Of a stretch of 64,000 nt of DNA, positions 23,431 through 50,700 are shown piece after piece. Position 1 is the stretch's first letter. The number at the start of each line of letters is the position of its first letter. The translations under genes were made by a program, and so were the position numbers. The stretch is taken from positions 41,849,930 through 41,913,929 of the forward strand of contig CM056588.1 in the NCBI GenBank assembly GCA_029721435.1, written 5' to 3'. The DNA comes from Gymnothorax reevesii. Lineage: Eukaryota > Chordata > Actinopteri > Anguilliformes > Muraenidae. A model generated the notes under the pieces. It saw only the letters and a list, made by a program, of their open reading frames with translations, did not search any database and was not told the DNA's origin.

Positions 23431-25131
23431 ATCAAGCACGGGCTACAAACAAGAATGCAGCTGCACTGCCAACCTGGCAGTTGGCTCTTTGTTGGCTCTT
23501 TACTAGTCTTATCCTCTGTTTTTGGGCTTCAGCAGCAGTTTCTTTGAGGTTTATTTTGATATTCTTCCACTGCACCTGATTAACTACTGAACTGTCAACC
23601 TAGTGTTTTCACAAAATAGTAAAGTAATAAAACTGACAATTCTTGCCCGAGGTTGTTTTATTGTTCATGCAGATGCTTGCTCATTAATATGTCCAGGCAT
23701 TCCTTTCTTTTGATTCCACAGCTGATATGTGATCATCTTCAATGATGAGGTATCTTGAAATCATTTAAATTTTATAAAGCATTTTCTTTTTCGAAGAAAG
23801 GTTTTTTGGTCGTAGTCTCTTTCCTGCAGCCATTGTTTTTCATGGATTTACTTTTACAGTTCCATGCAATTTTAGGTTATTCTGGGTCCAGCTGCCTCAG
23901 TCTAGCTAAACCAGACTACCTCAAGTGGTTTTAAATTGAATACCCTCGTGCTAAAAGTGCTTAAGTCACAAAATCTTCATTTTGAGGAGATTGAGAAAAT
24001 TTACTTGGGTAACTATAAAAGATGTTTTTCCAGCCTTGACCAGCAGCATGTGAAAATGTGACTTCAGTACTTTCAGCATAGGCTCTTCAATTAATCTTAA
24101 TTTAGTTCAGTACTCCATAGTCAAGGTGTTCATAACCAGTACTTAATCTTTCAAAAAGCCATTTTTTAAACCATGATGGGCTATTTCAGTTTAAGGCCTG
24201 TTGATGTAACAAAGTTGATGAAGACTTATCCACAGAGACCTACTGCTGCAGTGAATGCAAAAGGGTTGTGTAGGCTAATGCAACCAAGTTGTTATAGGCA
24301 TAATAATTTCGCATTTCTCTTGTGATTAGCCATTTGTTGTTCCTTTTTCTCGTAGTTAGCCTAAATGTAACAAAGACTGAAAAAGTATGACCCCTTTCCT
24401 GCAGTTATCCCTGGGTTTGCATTTGAAAAATCTGCAACCAAATAAATAGTTGATCTTATTATTCGCTTCTGCCATCAGTCCCATATAGCCATGAAATGGC
24501 CATTAATTTATCGTCAGGATGTGATTATACTATCGATAAGAATCTATGGTAATGAAGGCAAGAAGCATAAAATATGTTTATTTGTGCATTTTATAACTTA
24601 ATCATATTGTGCTCAAAGAAACCACAGCGGCAGAAAGCAAGTTCTAATGGAAATAAAAACAAAGAAGAACCAAATTTGTGCTAGTATAGCCAAAACAGTG
24701 ACTGTCACCTTTCTCTAACCATTTTAACTGAAAAAAAGGGTTTGTATTGATAACGATTAATACTTATTACTGTATTTGTTCTGAACACCAATACTTTGTA
24801 AATTAATTAAATCCAGGGTGTGAAACTTATTTTGGCCTGTTTTAAATTAATAACCATGCAATAAAAAAGGTTTTTGTTTTTCCTTTTAAAGTTCATCCCT
24901 TCATTAAAAAAGACTCATTATGAATTTCTGAAATTTGTTTCAAATAAACGGGGACAGGAAAAGTATTTGCCACTGAAGTGCTGGGATGAGGAAAAAAGGT
25001 TTTGAAAACGGTTCAATTTCAATATGTACTAGTCAATAACAATCAAACATAAGTAAAAGATCAATAACAATGTCAATGTGGTGACAAATAATGCATTTCG
25101 CATTCAATAATATTTTATAGTATCCCTTACT

Positions 25132-25255
25132 AATATGGCGACACAAATGTGACGCCAGCTCAGAGGATGCGGGTACATCTTCCGCACATGTTGAATAAAT
25201 CAGCCCACAGCGCAGAGTTGCATCAGAATCTGATTGTATTGGTTCGATCGTGGTG
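25132..25255 (+). promoter_or_regulatory. cars1: Probable cars1 promoter and 5' UTR
   Basis: Contains AATATGGCG (25132-25140), a YY1-type core-promoter motif common near TSSs of housekeeping genes, and an inverted CCAAT box (ATTGG, about 25238). It lies directly before the start ATG at 25256. No TATA box. The exact TSS is not determinable. Confidence 0.55.
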
Positions 25256-39963
<14,708 letters not shown>

Positions 39964-40720
39964 GGCTCATGGGAAATTACCCAGGGTCCTCTGTTTGCCC
40001 CCTTCCCAACCCTGTGCTCTGCCCCAGAGCCCGTCCGTCTGTCTGTCCGTCCAGAGCAGAGCCGGGGGACCCCATTTGACCCCAAACCTTTTCCCCAAGA
40101 CTCTGGACCTCACCGAGTTCATGATGATTCCTCACCATTACATTTTAAAAACTGTAATTTTTGAAAAAATGTATTTTGCTGTAAAATTTGTGGTATTTTT
40201 AGTAGATGAGCCATTTAATGTAGGCACCTCATATCTGGAGTGTGATGTGTTCCAGTTTTAAAAATGAAATGCGGACCTCAAAACATTTCCTGAAATGACT
40301 TGGTGCTTTTTGCTTTTTTTCGTTTGCAAAATAAAAAGCCAGCTGTAGTATTGCATAGATTCGACCATCGTGAAGGTGCCTCAGGTACCTTGCAAGAGAG
40401 AGGAGGAAGGAAGGATGAATCACTGACTGATTTGAAAGGGTGTGGTTTTATAGCACTGAGCATGTTAAGTTAAAGCAGGTTGCCTTTCCACATGTAATCT
40501 AGTCAATGGTATATCCAATTATCAGTGGTTACAAACTGTGTCTTGGGATGAAGTGTCCCATTTCTTTAGTCAATGCATGCCTCATTTCACTGCCAGAGAT
40601 CTCACTGAGCTGTAAACTGGGGTTATCAACTTTGGTTTGAAATGAAAACCTGAGGGACAGTTGATCTCCCACCAAATTATATGAAAGTTTAAATAAATCG
40701 CTTGCCAGTAATAGTGTTTT
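39964..40720 (+). other. cars1: cars1 3' UTR with two candidate poly(A) signals
   Basis: After the TGA at 39961-39963 the sequence carries AATAAA at 40330-40335 and again at 40692-40697. Either would give a 3' UTR of about 0.4 or 0.75 kb. Which is used cannot be told from sequence. Confidence 0.5.
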
Positions 40721-40798
40721 TGTTCAGTCTTAAGTAAGCTCACTCAAGCAGGTTTACAGCTACAGTACAGACTTTCATAAATTAGCATAGTGCCCTGG

Positions 40799-40964
40799 GG
40801 GGTATTCCACAAAGCTGGCTAAGTGAGTAAGCCTTGCTTTCGCACAAAGTAAAACCCGGAAAGCTGTATTTATTTCAGTCCATGTTCCAGATTTGAATAG
40901 TTTGTAGGTTTTACTGTGTGAAAAAGCCAGGCTTACTCAGCTAGCCAGCTTTGTGGAATACCCC
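40799..40964. mobile_element. Short foldback MITE, copy 2
   Basis: Terminal inverted repeats GGGGTATTCCACAAAGCTGG and CCAGCTTTGTGGAATACCCC are exact complements, continuing CTAAGTGAGTAAGC / GCTTACTCAG inward. The internal AGTCCATGTTCCAGATT matches the element at 17615-17791. Confidence 0.85.
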
Positions 40965-41067
40965 GCTGAGCTAAATGGAGCAAATGAGGATAGCCGCACG
41001 ACTGTCGCGTGAATTAGCAGAGCTGCCCACACAATATGCCCAACTGTCAGGCTGATAGAGAATATTA

Positions 41068-41172
41068 CATGGGCATTTCCATATCACACCCTGTATCAAT
41101 TGAGACCCCAGTATCATTCTCGGCTGATTCTGGTCGAGGGTACAGGGCGTGATATGAAAATGCCCATATGAT
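41068..41172. repeat. 105-bp foldback element between duplicated segments
   Basis: The left arm CATGGGCATTTCCATATCAC then ACCCTGTA pairs with the right arm TACAGGGCGTGATATGAAAA then TGCCCATATG. It is flanked by two copies of a segment containing GTGAATTRGCAGAGCT and ATATGCCCAACTGT (about 40980-41060 and 41430-41530), suggesting a duplication around an insertion. Confidence 0.65.
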
Positions 41173-42690
41173 GTTCTATTCATCATATACATTTTGACCA
41201 TAATTTTATAATTTTATCTAAAGCTATGGCAACGGTTGCTGCTACTGATACACAGATACAGGTGATACAACATTTTGCCCGCGAGCTGATACAGCCTTGT
41301 GCTTTGCGCTTGTTTCACACGTGCAGATTCCCTGTATTTATAAGTAAGTATATGGCAAATCTGTTCGCCCAATTACAATTGGAGCAGTACATAGGTGGTT
41401 CACGTTTATGTTCACACGAGCGCACACAGATGAGGATATTTGCATGACTGTTGTGTGAATTGGCAGAGCTACCCACTCAACGGTTGTGTTGTAGACAAAT
41501 ATGCCCAACTGTTGTGCTGATGAATAGATTTGTCCACCCGACTGTCTGAAATAGAGTTGCCCATCGAGTTGGTATTCAGTTCTGCCCTGTTTCATAATGC
41601 CAGGTTATATCAAATAGCAGCTCAATTAAACCTCCAGTTTCTGAACGAGATGCGATTTGTCTGGGCTGGTGTGAAAACCCTCAAGACTGTCGATCCCCTG
41701 AAACAGCGTTCTACAGCCCTGCTTTGGAGATGCTCCTGTTCTGAAAAACTGGCTGCTTGGCATCTCTGCCTGGCACAGAATTGTGGGTTGTCAGGAAACC
41801 AGGTTTGAAAATGCTAATACTCAACACTACATGAGGATTTGTTTGTGCCTTGTTAAATTGGGTATTAATATCCCGGCATTGTATTTAACTATTTTTAATG
41901 CTTGTCAAAAAAATAGTGGGCAAAACAACAGATGGAGAAAGCTTCCTGATTACAAATCTGGGGATCTATGCTGCAAAATGTGTTGAATCGGATAAGAATG
42001 CCATCTGCACACAGATTCATATGTACTCAACTAGATGCTAGATAGACCATGCTTTTTCCATATTTCAATCCATTATTGTTCAGAGATTTTTAGTATAAGT
42101 TGCTCACGTACAAATACGTTTTACACCTCTTTGAGTTCATTGTGCTTCATACCTAAAGGCATGCAAGGGGATGGGAGGACTAAGTATGGATTTGTGGCAG
42201 CAGAATAGGGAAGTGCGTAGAAATCTTCCAAATGACTGACATTGGGTCACCAAAATAAGCATTTAAAAAGCTCTATAATGTAGCCAAAAATCCACCCAGA
42301 TTTTAATAAAAATACTCAATATTTTTGGGCACTTGAAGTGATGGATTGTGCCAAGCATGCCCAACCAGGAAATCTATAAGCAAACAAATTACCTGGATGC
42401 TTCACTGTATTCTAAGGGTGCTGTAAAAAAAATTGTGAGTGATTAAGTTGGCAAATACCCATGACACTGTAGATACTCCATTGTCGCTCCTTCTATACCT
42501 TGCTGCACACACTTCAACCATGGGCCTTGCCATTCATCAGCAAGAATCTGAGCTCTGGCAGAATGGTAAAGATTTGACGTTCTGTTTCAGAGGTAGTGGC
42601 TTTAAATGTCACTTCGCTAAAATTTCTAAATTTGCCTGGGCGGTCGTGACTGAGATGCAACCAATCAGTGACTAGATTGTTGAAGTGTTA
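41173..42690. other. Intergenic region between cars1 and nap1l4
   Basis: No gene recognised. Short open frames at 41226-41986 show no family resemblance. Sequence becomes more CpG-rich towards 42690 as the nap1l4 promoter begins. Confidence 0.55.
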
Positions 42691-42749
42691 CGAGCTTCTT
42701 CGGTGCGGCTTCAAGCGTGAGTGCAGGCAGCAGAACAGCGGCGGCCGAG
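42690..42749 (+). promoter_or_regulatory. nap1l4: Probable nap1l4 non-coding first exon
   Basis: A GC-rich stretch (CGGTGCGGCTTCAAGCGTG, GCGGCGGCCGAG) ends at a consensus donor GAG|GTAAGA after 42749. CpG frequency stays raised to about 43500. The coding exon at 44040 has its own acceptor (CATTGCAG at 44019), so an upstream leader exon is expected. The 5' end is not defined. Confidence 0.6.
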
Positions 42750-44039
42750 GTAAGACTGAACGATGAGCGATGTTTCTGGAGCTTACCGGATTAGTGAATA
42801 TTACATTTCTCAGAAAAAAAATATGTATTCGTATTTTAGTAAATCGACTGACTTTAAAGTACATTTGCGACCTGAAATGGAAGAAATGCTGCGTGATATT
42901 TGCCCCCCTTAGCTAAAGTTGGCTCATCTTGACTTGCCTGTAAGGCAGCTTGCGATCTAACGTCATCTGTTTGTGGGGGTCTTTAGCAAGACATGTTCGT
43001 CATTATGTAGGCCTTGATAGTGATCGAGCTTGTTGGCTGACTATTTAGCCAGCTCAACACCACGTCCAGCCAGTCCTCTTGAATCTCTATTTGCTAGCTT
43101 ATCTGCTAACGTTACCGGACCGTCTCATACAGAAAGTGTGGCACCGCCCAAGACTTGTTTATGTGGGCATGAACAGGCGGAGTCCGGGGTTCGGCTTGGT
43201 CCTCATTTCATTTCACTGTCAGCTCTCTCTCAAGTTTTCTACGCGTTCTGCGACCGATTTACCAAACATTTACCTCAATCCTTTACACTCTATGTGCCAT
43301 GACATAGACCAGCCATCATAGTTCGCTCGATGACCGGCTTGACTGTACAGTGGTCAACGTTGTTTTTCTGCGCGATGTCGATATGTTCTCGTATGTGATT
43401 GGCTAAGGGGTCTCATCGTATTCCGTTGTATCGAGCGTTGCGTGCAAACGTTGAGAAAAGAACCACACCTGCGGCTTTAGTGCGTCATCAGCTGTCTCCC
43501 TGAACTGAGGTGGCCGGTCGGTTCGAACGTGCTGTTATTTAGAAAATTGGGATGGGTCTGCGGCGCGGTTCATTTAATTAACGCTTTGCAAACTGAAGGT
43601 TTTCATTAAAAGAAGGGATGGCCTCTGGGCTGCTGGCTCTTGATCATTCCCTTTGAAATTTTATGATGATAGATTTCCCAGCCATCAATATAAATTGATT
43701 TATTAGGAAAATTATTAGCCTGGTAACGAAAAATCGTAGGAGTGATAAAGGGTTGGACCAAAGTTAGCGAGTGAAAGCTACCCATTTCGTGGAAATATTT
43801 ATGTATTTTTTCATTGGTGTCTTTGCTCATAAGTTGACAACCAGCAAGGTATGTTTGTTGCCTAAAGCCAATACCTGCCTTAACACTGCTGAAAAGATTT
43901 CCAGTTTCCAGTTTCAAAGGACTAAGTGGTATTATCATGTTAACAGCATCCAATATCATCTTTCGCCTTGAATGCACCACTGAACAACTTATTCGCTCCT
44001 TAATTATCTTCCATTGCAGAGCACTGGGCCTGTTCTATA

Positions 44040-45687
44040 ATGGATGATGAAAACAAAGCCAAAGGTAACCTGCATTATCCTTTGAATAGGTTTGTCTCAT
44101 CTTTGGGGTGGCTAACGAGACAATTGATGCATAAGATGTACTGGTCGCTACTGGAGGCCTGGACTTTTCCATCCCTCTGAAACAAGCACATGGGGTTCTC
44201 AGTTGGATTAGTTGAGACTGTGGGAGGGTACAACAAATGTGACTGGCTGTGCTGATTCGGTGGGTAGGTGGAGTATGTGTGGTATGTATACGGACATAGT
44301 CCTTAAGGACAAGTAGTAAGACGGTAAATTTCACACAATGATCAGATTTTACTCATGAACATTTCTCTTGGCATTTTTTGGCACCCATTGAAGGAATGTC
44401 CTTCTCCAAGCTTTCTATGGCTGGGGAGTTGCATGAATGAATGCATTTTCACATGGGGGTGGGGGAGGTTTAGCAGCCGTTATTTATTTATTTATTTATT
44501 TATTTTTTATAAAGTGTAACAGGTTTGAAAGTCTGACCTGCTTGAGTTACCTGATATTCAGTAGGACAAAAGTATATATTGCAGTATCTACTGGTAACAC
44601 ATTGAATGCATTTAAATACACGCCTTCCATCGTGTGGGTGAAATTGAGTGGTACCTGTAAGGGTAGCACCAAGAGCTGCAGACTGCTTGCCTGATATTAA
44701 GTGCTCGTCTGGGGAGTGAAAGTGTCCCTGATGCATTTCACAGTCTGAACTGCATCACTGAAAACATCGGCTGTTTTTCACACTGTTATGTTCCCAGTGG
44801 TGCTAAATCCCTGGGGACAGTCCTCTCTCTGCACCGTTTATGGTAACCGTTTGTAGAGTAGGTGCCTTTGAAGAGTCTAGCTTTTCCTCGCCTCAATCTA
44901 AACATTACTGAAGCAAATCTTCGAACATCAGCCGCACGTAACCACGTAGTTTCGATGTCGCGTGTATTGGCCAAAAAACATTAAGTTTTCTGGATAATGC
45001 TCCCTGGCTTTTAACGGGAACTGCACGAATCGCAGCCCTGACCGATAACATATCAAGTCTCATTTAGAAAATTTCACAAAGATTTGCTGTGTTAGGGGAA
45101 AATACCCAGGCCCTTGGCAAGCAGACAGGAGCTCAGTCTGCTGTAGAGACAGCCTGAGATCTCCGGTTTGGGTTGGCTGAAGAAAGAAGCGTGATCGTAG
45201 GCAGTTGTGTACGTTCCCTTGGCGAGTGGGTGACAGAAATGACTCTGAATTTTGGCCCCTAGTGGGCTTAGTACATTAGTGGAAGGCCAGCAGTATGCCT
45301 TGCTAGCGCCTCAGAGTGAATGTTGCTGACATTGGGGAATTCTGCTTGTGGAAAATTGGGGGTGCCCCTGGTTTGTGCGTAAACCTGTGTGCTGTAGATG
45401 GCCTCTCTTGTCCAATAGCAGCAGGTGGAGAGGATGAGCGGACAATGCCATCGCCACCGTGTCCGAAGTTCCTCCAGGATCGGCTGAGGTGCTCCGTCCT
45501 CCCCGCCCCCACTACCATAGAGAGGTGAGAGGACCCTCCCCCTGTGTTTTTCGATCGGAAAATGACTCTGTACACAGAATGACATGGTGTAATTTCCTTC
45601 CCGTGTTTTGAAAAGTATTTACACATTGCGTGGGCTCTGTGCATTAGCACACAAATGTGTGAGAGAGCACACTTTGTATCATGTCCC

Positions 45688-45730
<43 letters not shown>

Positions 45731-47749
45731 CACAGCTTGCCCAAGTCGGTAAAGCGGAGAGTGAACACACTGAAACAGCTGCAGGTGAAGAGTGCGCATA
45801 TAGAAGCCAAGTTCTATGAGGAGGTGCACGATTTGGAGCGGAAGTATGCAGCACTCTACCAGCCTCTGTTTGACAAGGTGCTGCCCCCCCCCCCCCCCAA
45901 AAGCCCCTGTCCTGCTGCCACCGCGGTGTTGGGTTACCCCCCTGTGCACTTCGGCCGGGTAAACCCCTGACATCTTTCTCCGTGACCGGGGGGCCCTGTT
46001 TCAGTGCTAAATTGAGACCCTTGCAAACGAGAGTCCAGCTGCTCGTGTCCTAGCTGGGCATTTCCAAAGCTGGGAACAGAGCTTATCTCGGGCCTGCGGT
46101 GCAAACAACTGTTACAGCGGGGTTGTGCAACTGTGGTTCTGCTGGGCATGTCTGCATGCTGGCATTTGTTCTCTACTACGGACCTTAGTTTTACTATATC
46201 AGCCACTCTAGAAACTAAGCTAGTTCATTCCAGTACTTAAGCACACTGGAGTCTTTGGGATACACAAGCATTCTTTGGCTGTTGCTGGTGTGTGACATAG
46301 ATCATTGTTAAGAGCAAAAGGTGGTTGAAAATCCTCAAACGGATCAGCCTTTATAATGCACAACACACAGAGAAAACACTTAAATATTAAATATCAGTAA
46401 AGCCTTTCTTGGAAATAAAAATTTGAAAAGGAAACTCAGGTTTGGTTTGGTTACTTCAGTTCCCCCTGCCCTGAGAGACATGAGGTGTAAGAACACTTGT
46501 GCCGTTGCCCCTGGCTTTAGAACTGGAGTTGGTCCCCAGGTGCTTTACTGTTTCTGCCTACTGTCAATGTATCGTGGATGAGTCAAATTTAGAGGGCATA
46601 TTATATGGAGGTGTGGCCCCTTTTGATCTGTTTCTGACAGAGTGTGTGTTGTGCTGTGTACAGAGGCGAGACGTGGTCACAGGTGCAGTGGAGCCCACAG
46701 ACGAGGAGTGTGTATGGCACAGTGAAGGAGAGGAGGAGGAACTTTCTGTGAGTATCTAATGGTGCAGGCTGCACGCCGTCTGCAGTGTGCGGGCGTGCGT
46801 GTGCGTACGACTATGGGCTTATAATACATCAGAGGTGTTTTTAAATTTAGTGGTACGTGAGAATGCACATAATAGTGAGTGTGCATGTCTGTAGTGGTCA
46901 GTTTGAGTGACTGCAAGTCTGTGGTGGTCAGTAGGAATGAGTGCACATGCGTCTAGTGGTCAGTAGGAATGAGTGTGCGTGTCTGTAGTGGTCAGTAGGA
47001 GCGAGTGCACGCGTGTCTGTAGTGGTCATTTGGAGTGAGAGCGCATCTATGGTGATCAGTAGGAGTGAGTGCATATCTGTAGTGGTCAGTAGGAGTGAAT
47101 CTGTGTCCATAGAGGTCAGTAGGAGTGGGAGCGTGTCTGTAATGGTCAGTAAGAATGAGCGTGTTTCTGCAGTGCCCAGGTGGAGTGAGTGAGTATGTAT
47201 AGTGGTCAGTTGGAGTGAGTAAGTGTCTGTCGTGGTCAGTAAGAGTGAGTGAATGTTTGTAGCGGTCAGTAGGAGTGAGTGAGTGTTTGGCCCCTTGCAG
47301 GAGGAGCTCAAGAACAAGGCCTCTATACAGGAGAATAAAGAGGCAGCGAGTGCAGAGCTGGAGCCCAAGGGCATCCCGGAGTTCTGGCTCACCATCTTCC
47401 GGAGCGTGGACATGCTGAGCGACATGCTACAGGTTAGAACATGTGTGTGTGTGTGTGTGTGTGTGTGTTCAGTGTGTGTGTGTTGTGATGAACATGCGTG
47501 TGTTCAGTATGTGTGGTAGGTTTATAGGGCTCGTGTTATTCATGATAAGAAGTATTATTATCTCCATCAATCAACAAATTAGATTCGGCACAGGTTATGT
47601 TTTCAAGTGTCTGTCTGTTGATTTGTCCAGACACTATTGCTTGAATTTCTCAATCAATTTCAATGATATTTAGAGGATGTTTGGGTCATGGTCAAAGGAA
47701 GCATAGATAACATTTTGATGGTGATCAGGATCACAATCTGGATCCTGGA

Positions 47750-47780
<31 letters not shown>

Positions 47781-50700
47781 CTTCACCTTCACAGGAATGC
47801 AACAAAACGATAAAATTGAAGACCCTTTCTTGTGCTGTTTTGGCTTAAATTATACAAAACCAAACAATTAAAGCCATATATAGATCTACAATATTATCAG
47901 CTTGGTTTTTATTGATGAAACTCTTGTTCATGTTTGAACCAAGACTGTCTTTCACTGCCGTCATTAAGAGTCATAGCCCTTTTACAGTTAGCAGTTGCCT
48001 TTGAACAGAATTAACATGAAAACTCAGGACCTGCATGTTCAGATGTGTGAATATAATTAACTTTGATCACACACTCTGCTTGTCCAAAACAGGCTTTAGA
48101 GTTGTGGTTCAACTGGACAGTCTGCCTTTGAGTTAAACACATTTTTTTCCCAATGACATTGAGGTAATAACTCTGTCTGCATTGGTTAAGGAGCTGGTTT
48201 CTATTGGGCGGGAGTGCCACCCGGAGGTCTTTGAGTGTGTGTATTGCTGCGACCCTAGAGAACAAAATGCCGATCGCAGGCCGGTATTATAGCCTCATGT
48301 GTGAAGGAGTTATGCATCTTTATCCAGGTTTTGCAACCTTGAACAGAAACAGTTGGTGTGGAAACAATCAAGCAGTTACACACCTAGTTGTTCCTTTGTG
48401 TAAGCGCTTGGTTGGGATAAAAGCCTGTATCCACACAAGCACTTTCTAGATAAGGTTCATGACAACCCCTGGCCTGTGCAGTTTGAGTAAGTGGCTAAAG
48501 TGAAGTTCTTCTCTGTCCTTTCCAGGAACATGACGAACCAATACTGAAACATTTACAGGACATCAAAGTGAAGTTTTCTGAGCCTGGGCAGCCAATGGTG
48601 AGTCACAGAAGCACATCTGTGCCTGCTTACTCCACTGTGATGTGCCTGCTCTGTGTTCAGTGCCTCGGATTAATGATGCCTCTGGTCATTTGATGGTCGT
48701 TCAGGAGGTTGAATATGTGGTTCTGCCTTTTCCGCTTTCACAGAGCTTTACGTTAGAGTTCCACTTTGAGCCCAATGGTTACTTCAACAACAGCGTCCTG
48801 ACCAAAGTGTACAAGATGAAATCTGAGCCCGACCCCAAAGACCCCTTCTCTTTTGAGGGCCCTGAGATTGTGGATTGTGAGGGGTGAGTGAGGGGAGTGT
48901 GTTGGGTTCTGTGTTTTGACAGAAACAAATTTCACATCATATGACAAAGAATTAACTTAAAAAACCTATTCTTTTTGCCCTGTAAAAAAAAGAGAGAAAA
49001 AAAATCCTTTGTACAGTAGTAAATGGTTTCAATTCTGCCTGAAAACCTCACATCATGGTCAAAATGAATTTGCAATTATTTATGTTGCACATGCAGCTAT
49101 GGTGCAAGGCTTTAAGTGAGCACATCTAAGGAGTTACATTTTATTTATACATATAGAATGTGTGTAAGGAGTAGAGTTGAAATTAATGTATACAGTGTTG
49201 TTTCAGTCAACATATGGAAACAGGAATGTTTGAGGTAACTGTTGCTGTATAAGTAGTAAAGTTTGAGTTGAAGATGCGTATGAAAGAATATAGCTTTGAG
49301 GTGAGCGTGCTCAGGAAGAAGGGAGGGTTTGAGGTAAGCGTGCTCAGGGAGAGAGGAAGGTTTGAGGTGAGCTTGCTCAGGGAGAGGGGGAAGGTTTGAG
49401 GTGTGCGTGCTCAGTGAGAGAGGAAGGTTTGAGGCGAGCGTGCTCAGGGAGAGAGGAGGGTTTGAGGTGAGCGTGCTCAGGGAGAGAGGAGGGTTTGAGG
49501 CGAGCGTGCTCAGGGAGAGAGGAGGGTTTGAGGTGAGCGCGCTCAGGGAGAGAGGAGGGTTTGAGGCGAGCGTGCTCGAGCAGAGAGGAAGGTTTGAGGT
49601 GAGCGTGCTCCGGGAGAGAGGAAGGTTTGAGGTGAGCATGCTCAGGGAGAGAGGAAGGTTTAAGGTGAGCGTGCTCTGGGAGAGGGGAAGGTTTGAGGCG
49701 AGCGTGCTCTGGGAGAGGGGAAGATTTGAGGCGAGCGTGCTCAGGGAGAGAGGAGGGTTTGAGGCGAGCGTGCTCAGGGAGAGAGGAGGGTTTGAGGTGA
49801 GCGCGCTCAGGGAGAGAGGAGGGTTTGAGGCGCTCAGGTAGAGAGGAGGGTTTGAGGTGAGCGCGCTCAGGGAGAGAGGAGGGTTTGAGGCGAGCGTACT
49901 CAGGGAGAGAGGAAGGTTTGAGGTGAGCATGCTCAGGGAGAGAGGAAGGTTTAAGGTGAGCGTGCTCTGGGAGAGGGGAAGGTTTGAGGCGAGCGTGCTC
50001 TGGGAGAGGGGAAGATTTGAGGCGAGCGCGCTCAGGGAGAGAGGAGGGTTTGAGGCGAGCGCGCTCAGGGAGAGAGGAGGGTTTGAGGCGAGCGTGCTCA
50101 GGGAGAGAGGAAGGTTTGAGGCGAGCGTGCTCAGGGAGAGAGGAAGGTTAAAGGCGAGCGTGCTCAGGGAGAGGGGAAGGTTTGAGGCAAGCATGCTCAG
50201 GGAGAGAGGAGGGTTTGAGGTGAGCGCGCTCAGGGAGAGAGGAGGGTTTGAGGCGAGCGTGCTCAGGGAGAGAGGAGGGTTTGAGGTGAGCGTGCTCAGG
50301 GAGAGAGGAGGGTTTGAGGCGAGCGTGCTCAGGGAGAGAGGAAGGTTTGAGGCGAGCGTGCTCAGGGAGAGAGGAAGGTTTGAGGCAAGCATGCTCAGGG
50401 AGAGAGGAGGGTTTGAGGCGAGCGTGCTCAGGGAGCGGAGAAGGTTTGAGGCGAGCGTGCTCAGGGAGAGGAGAAGGTTTGAGGGAAACCACCCTTTGAC
50501 AGGCCTGTAAACCCCGCCTCCCAGCTGTGACATCGACTGGATCAAAGGCAAAGACGTGACGGTGAAGACCATCAAGAAGAAGCAGAAACACAAGGGGCGG
50601 GGCACTGTGAGGACCATCACCAAGCAAGTGCCTGCAGACTCCTTCTTCAACTTCTTCAACCCCATCAAAGGTGCACTCGCTTATCGTGACCCCTGTGCTA

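Larger units (their letters stand above)
16870..25130. other. Intergenic region between divergent cpt1a and cars1
   Basis: No gene recognised. Contents: a (TAA)n microsatellite (17294-17334), a foldback MITE (17615-17791), a poly-A run (18575-18594), an RFX X-box-like palindrome GTTGCCGTGGTAAC (18981-18994), an (ATA)n run (20320-20350), low-complexity AT-rich DNA (19000-20600), a hairpin (21645-21716), a Harbinger-like remnant (22155-22390) and a GC-rich block (22820-23430). 23640-25130 shows nothing distinctive. Confidence 0.6.

Noticed and set aside
22820..23579. Overlapping frames of 70-203 codons on both strands
   Set aside because: All frames are open at once because of high GC and few stops; no conserved motif.
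16870..25130. Bidirectional promoter between cpt1a and cars1
   Set aside because: The two start regions are about 8.4 kb apart, too far for a shared core promoter.
45303..45973. Minus-strand frames opposite nap1l4 exons 3-4
   Set aside because: Shadows of the real exons and the (GT)n repeat.
49145..50668. 507-codon minus-strand frame (LPLSLSTLASN repeats) and 146/217-codon plus-strand frames
   Set aside because: Produced by a 33-bp tandem repeat whose length is a multiple of three; located in a nap1l4 intron.
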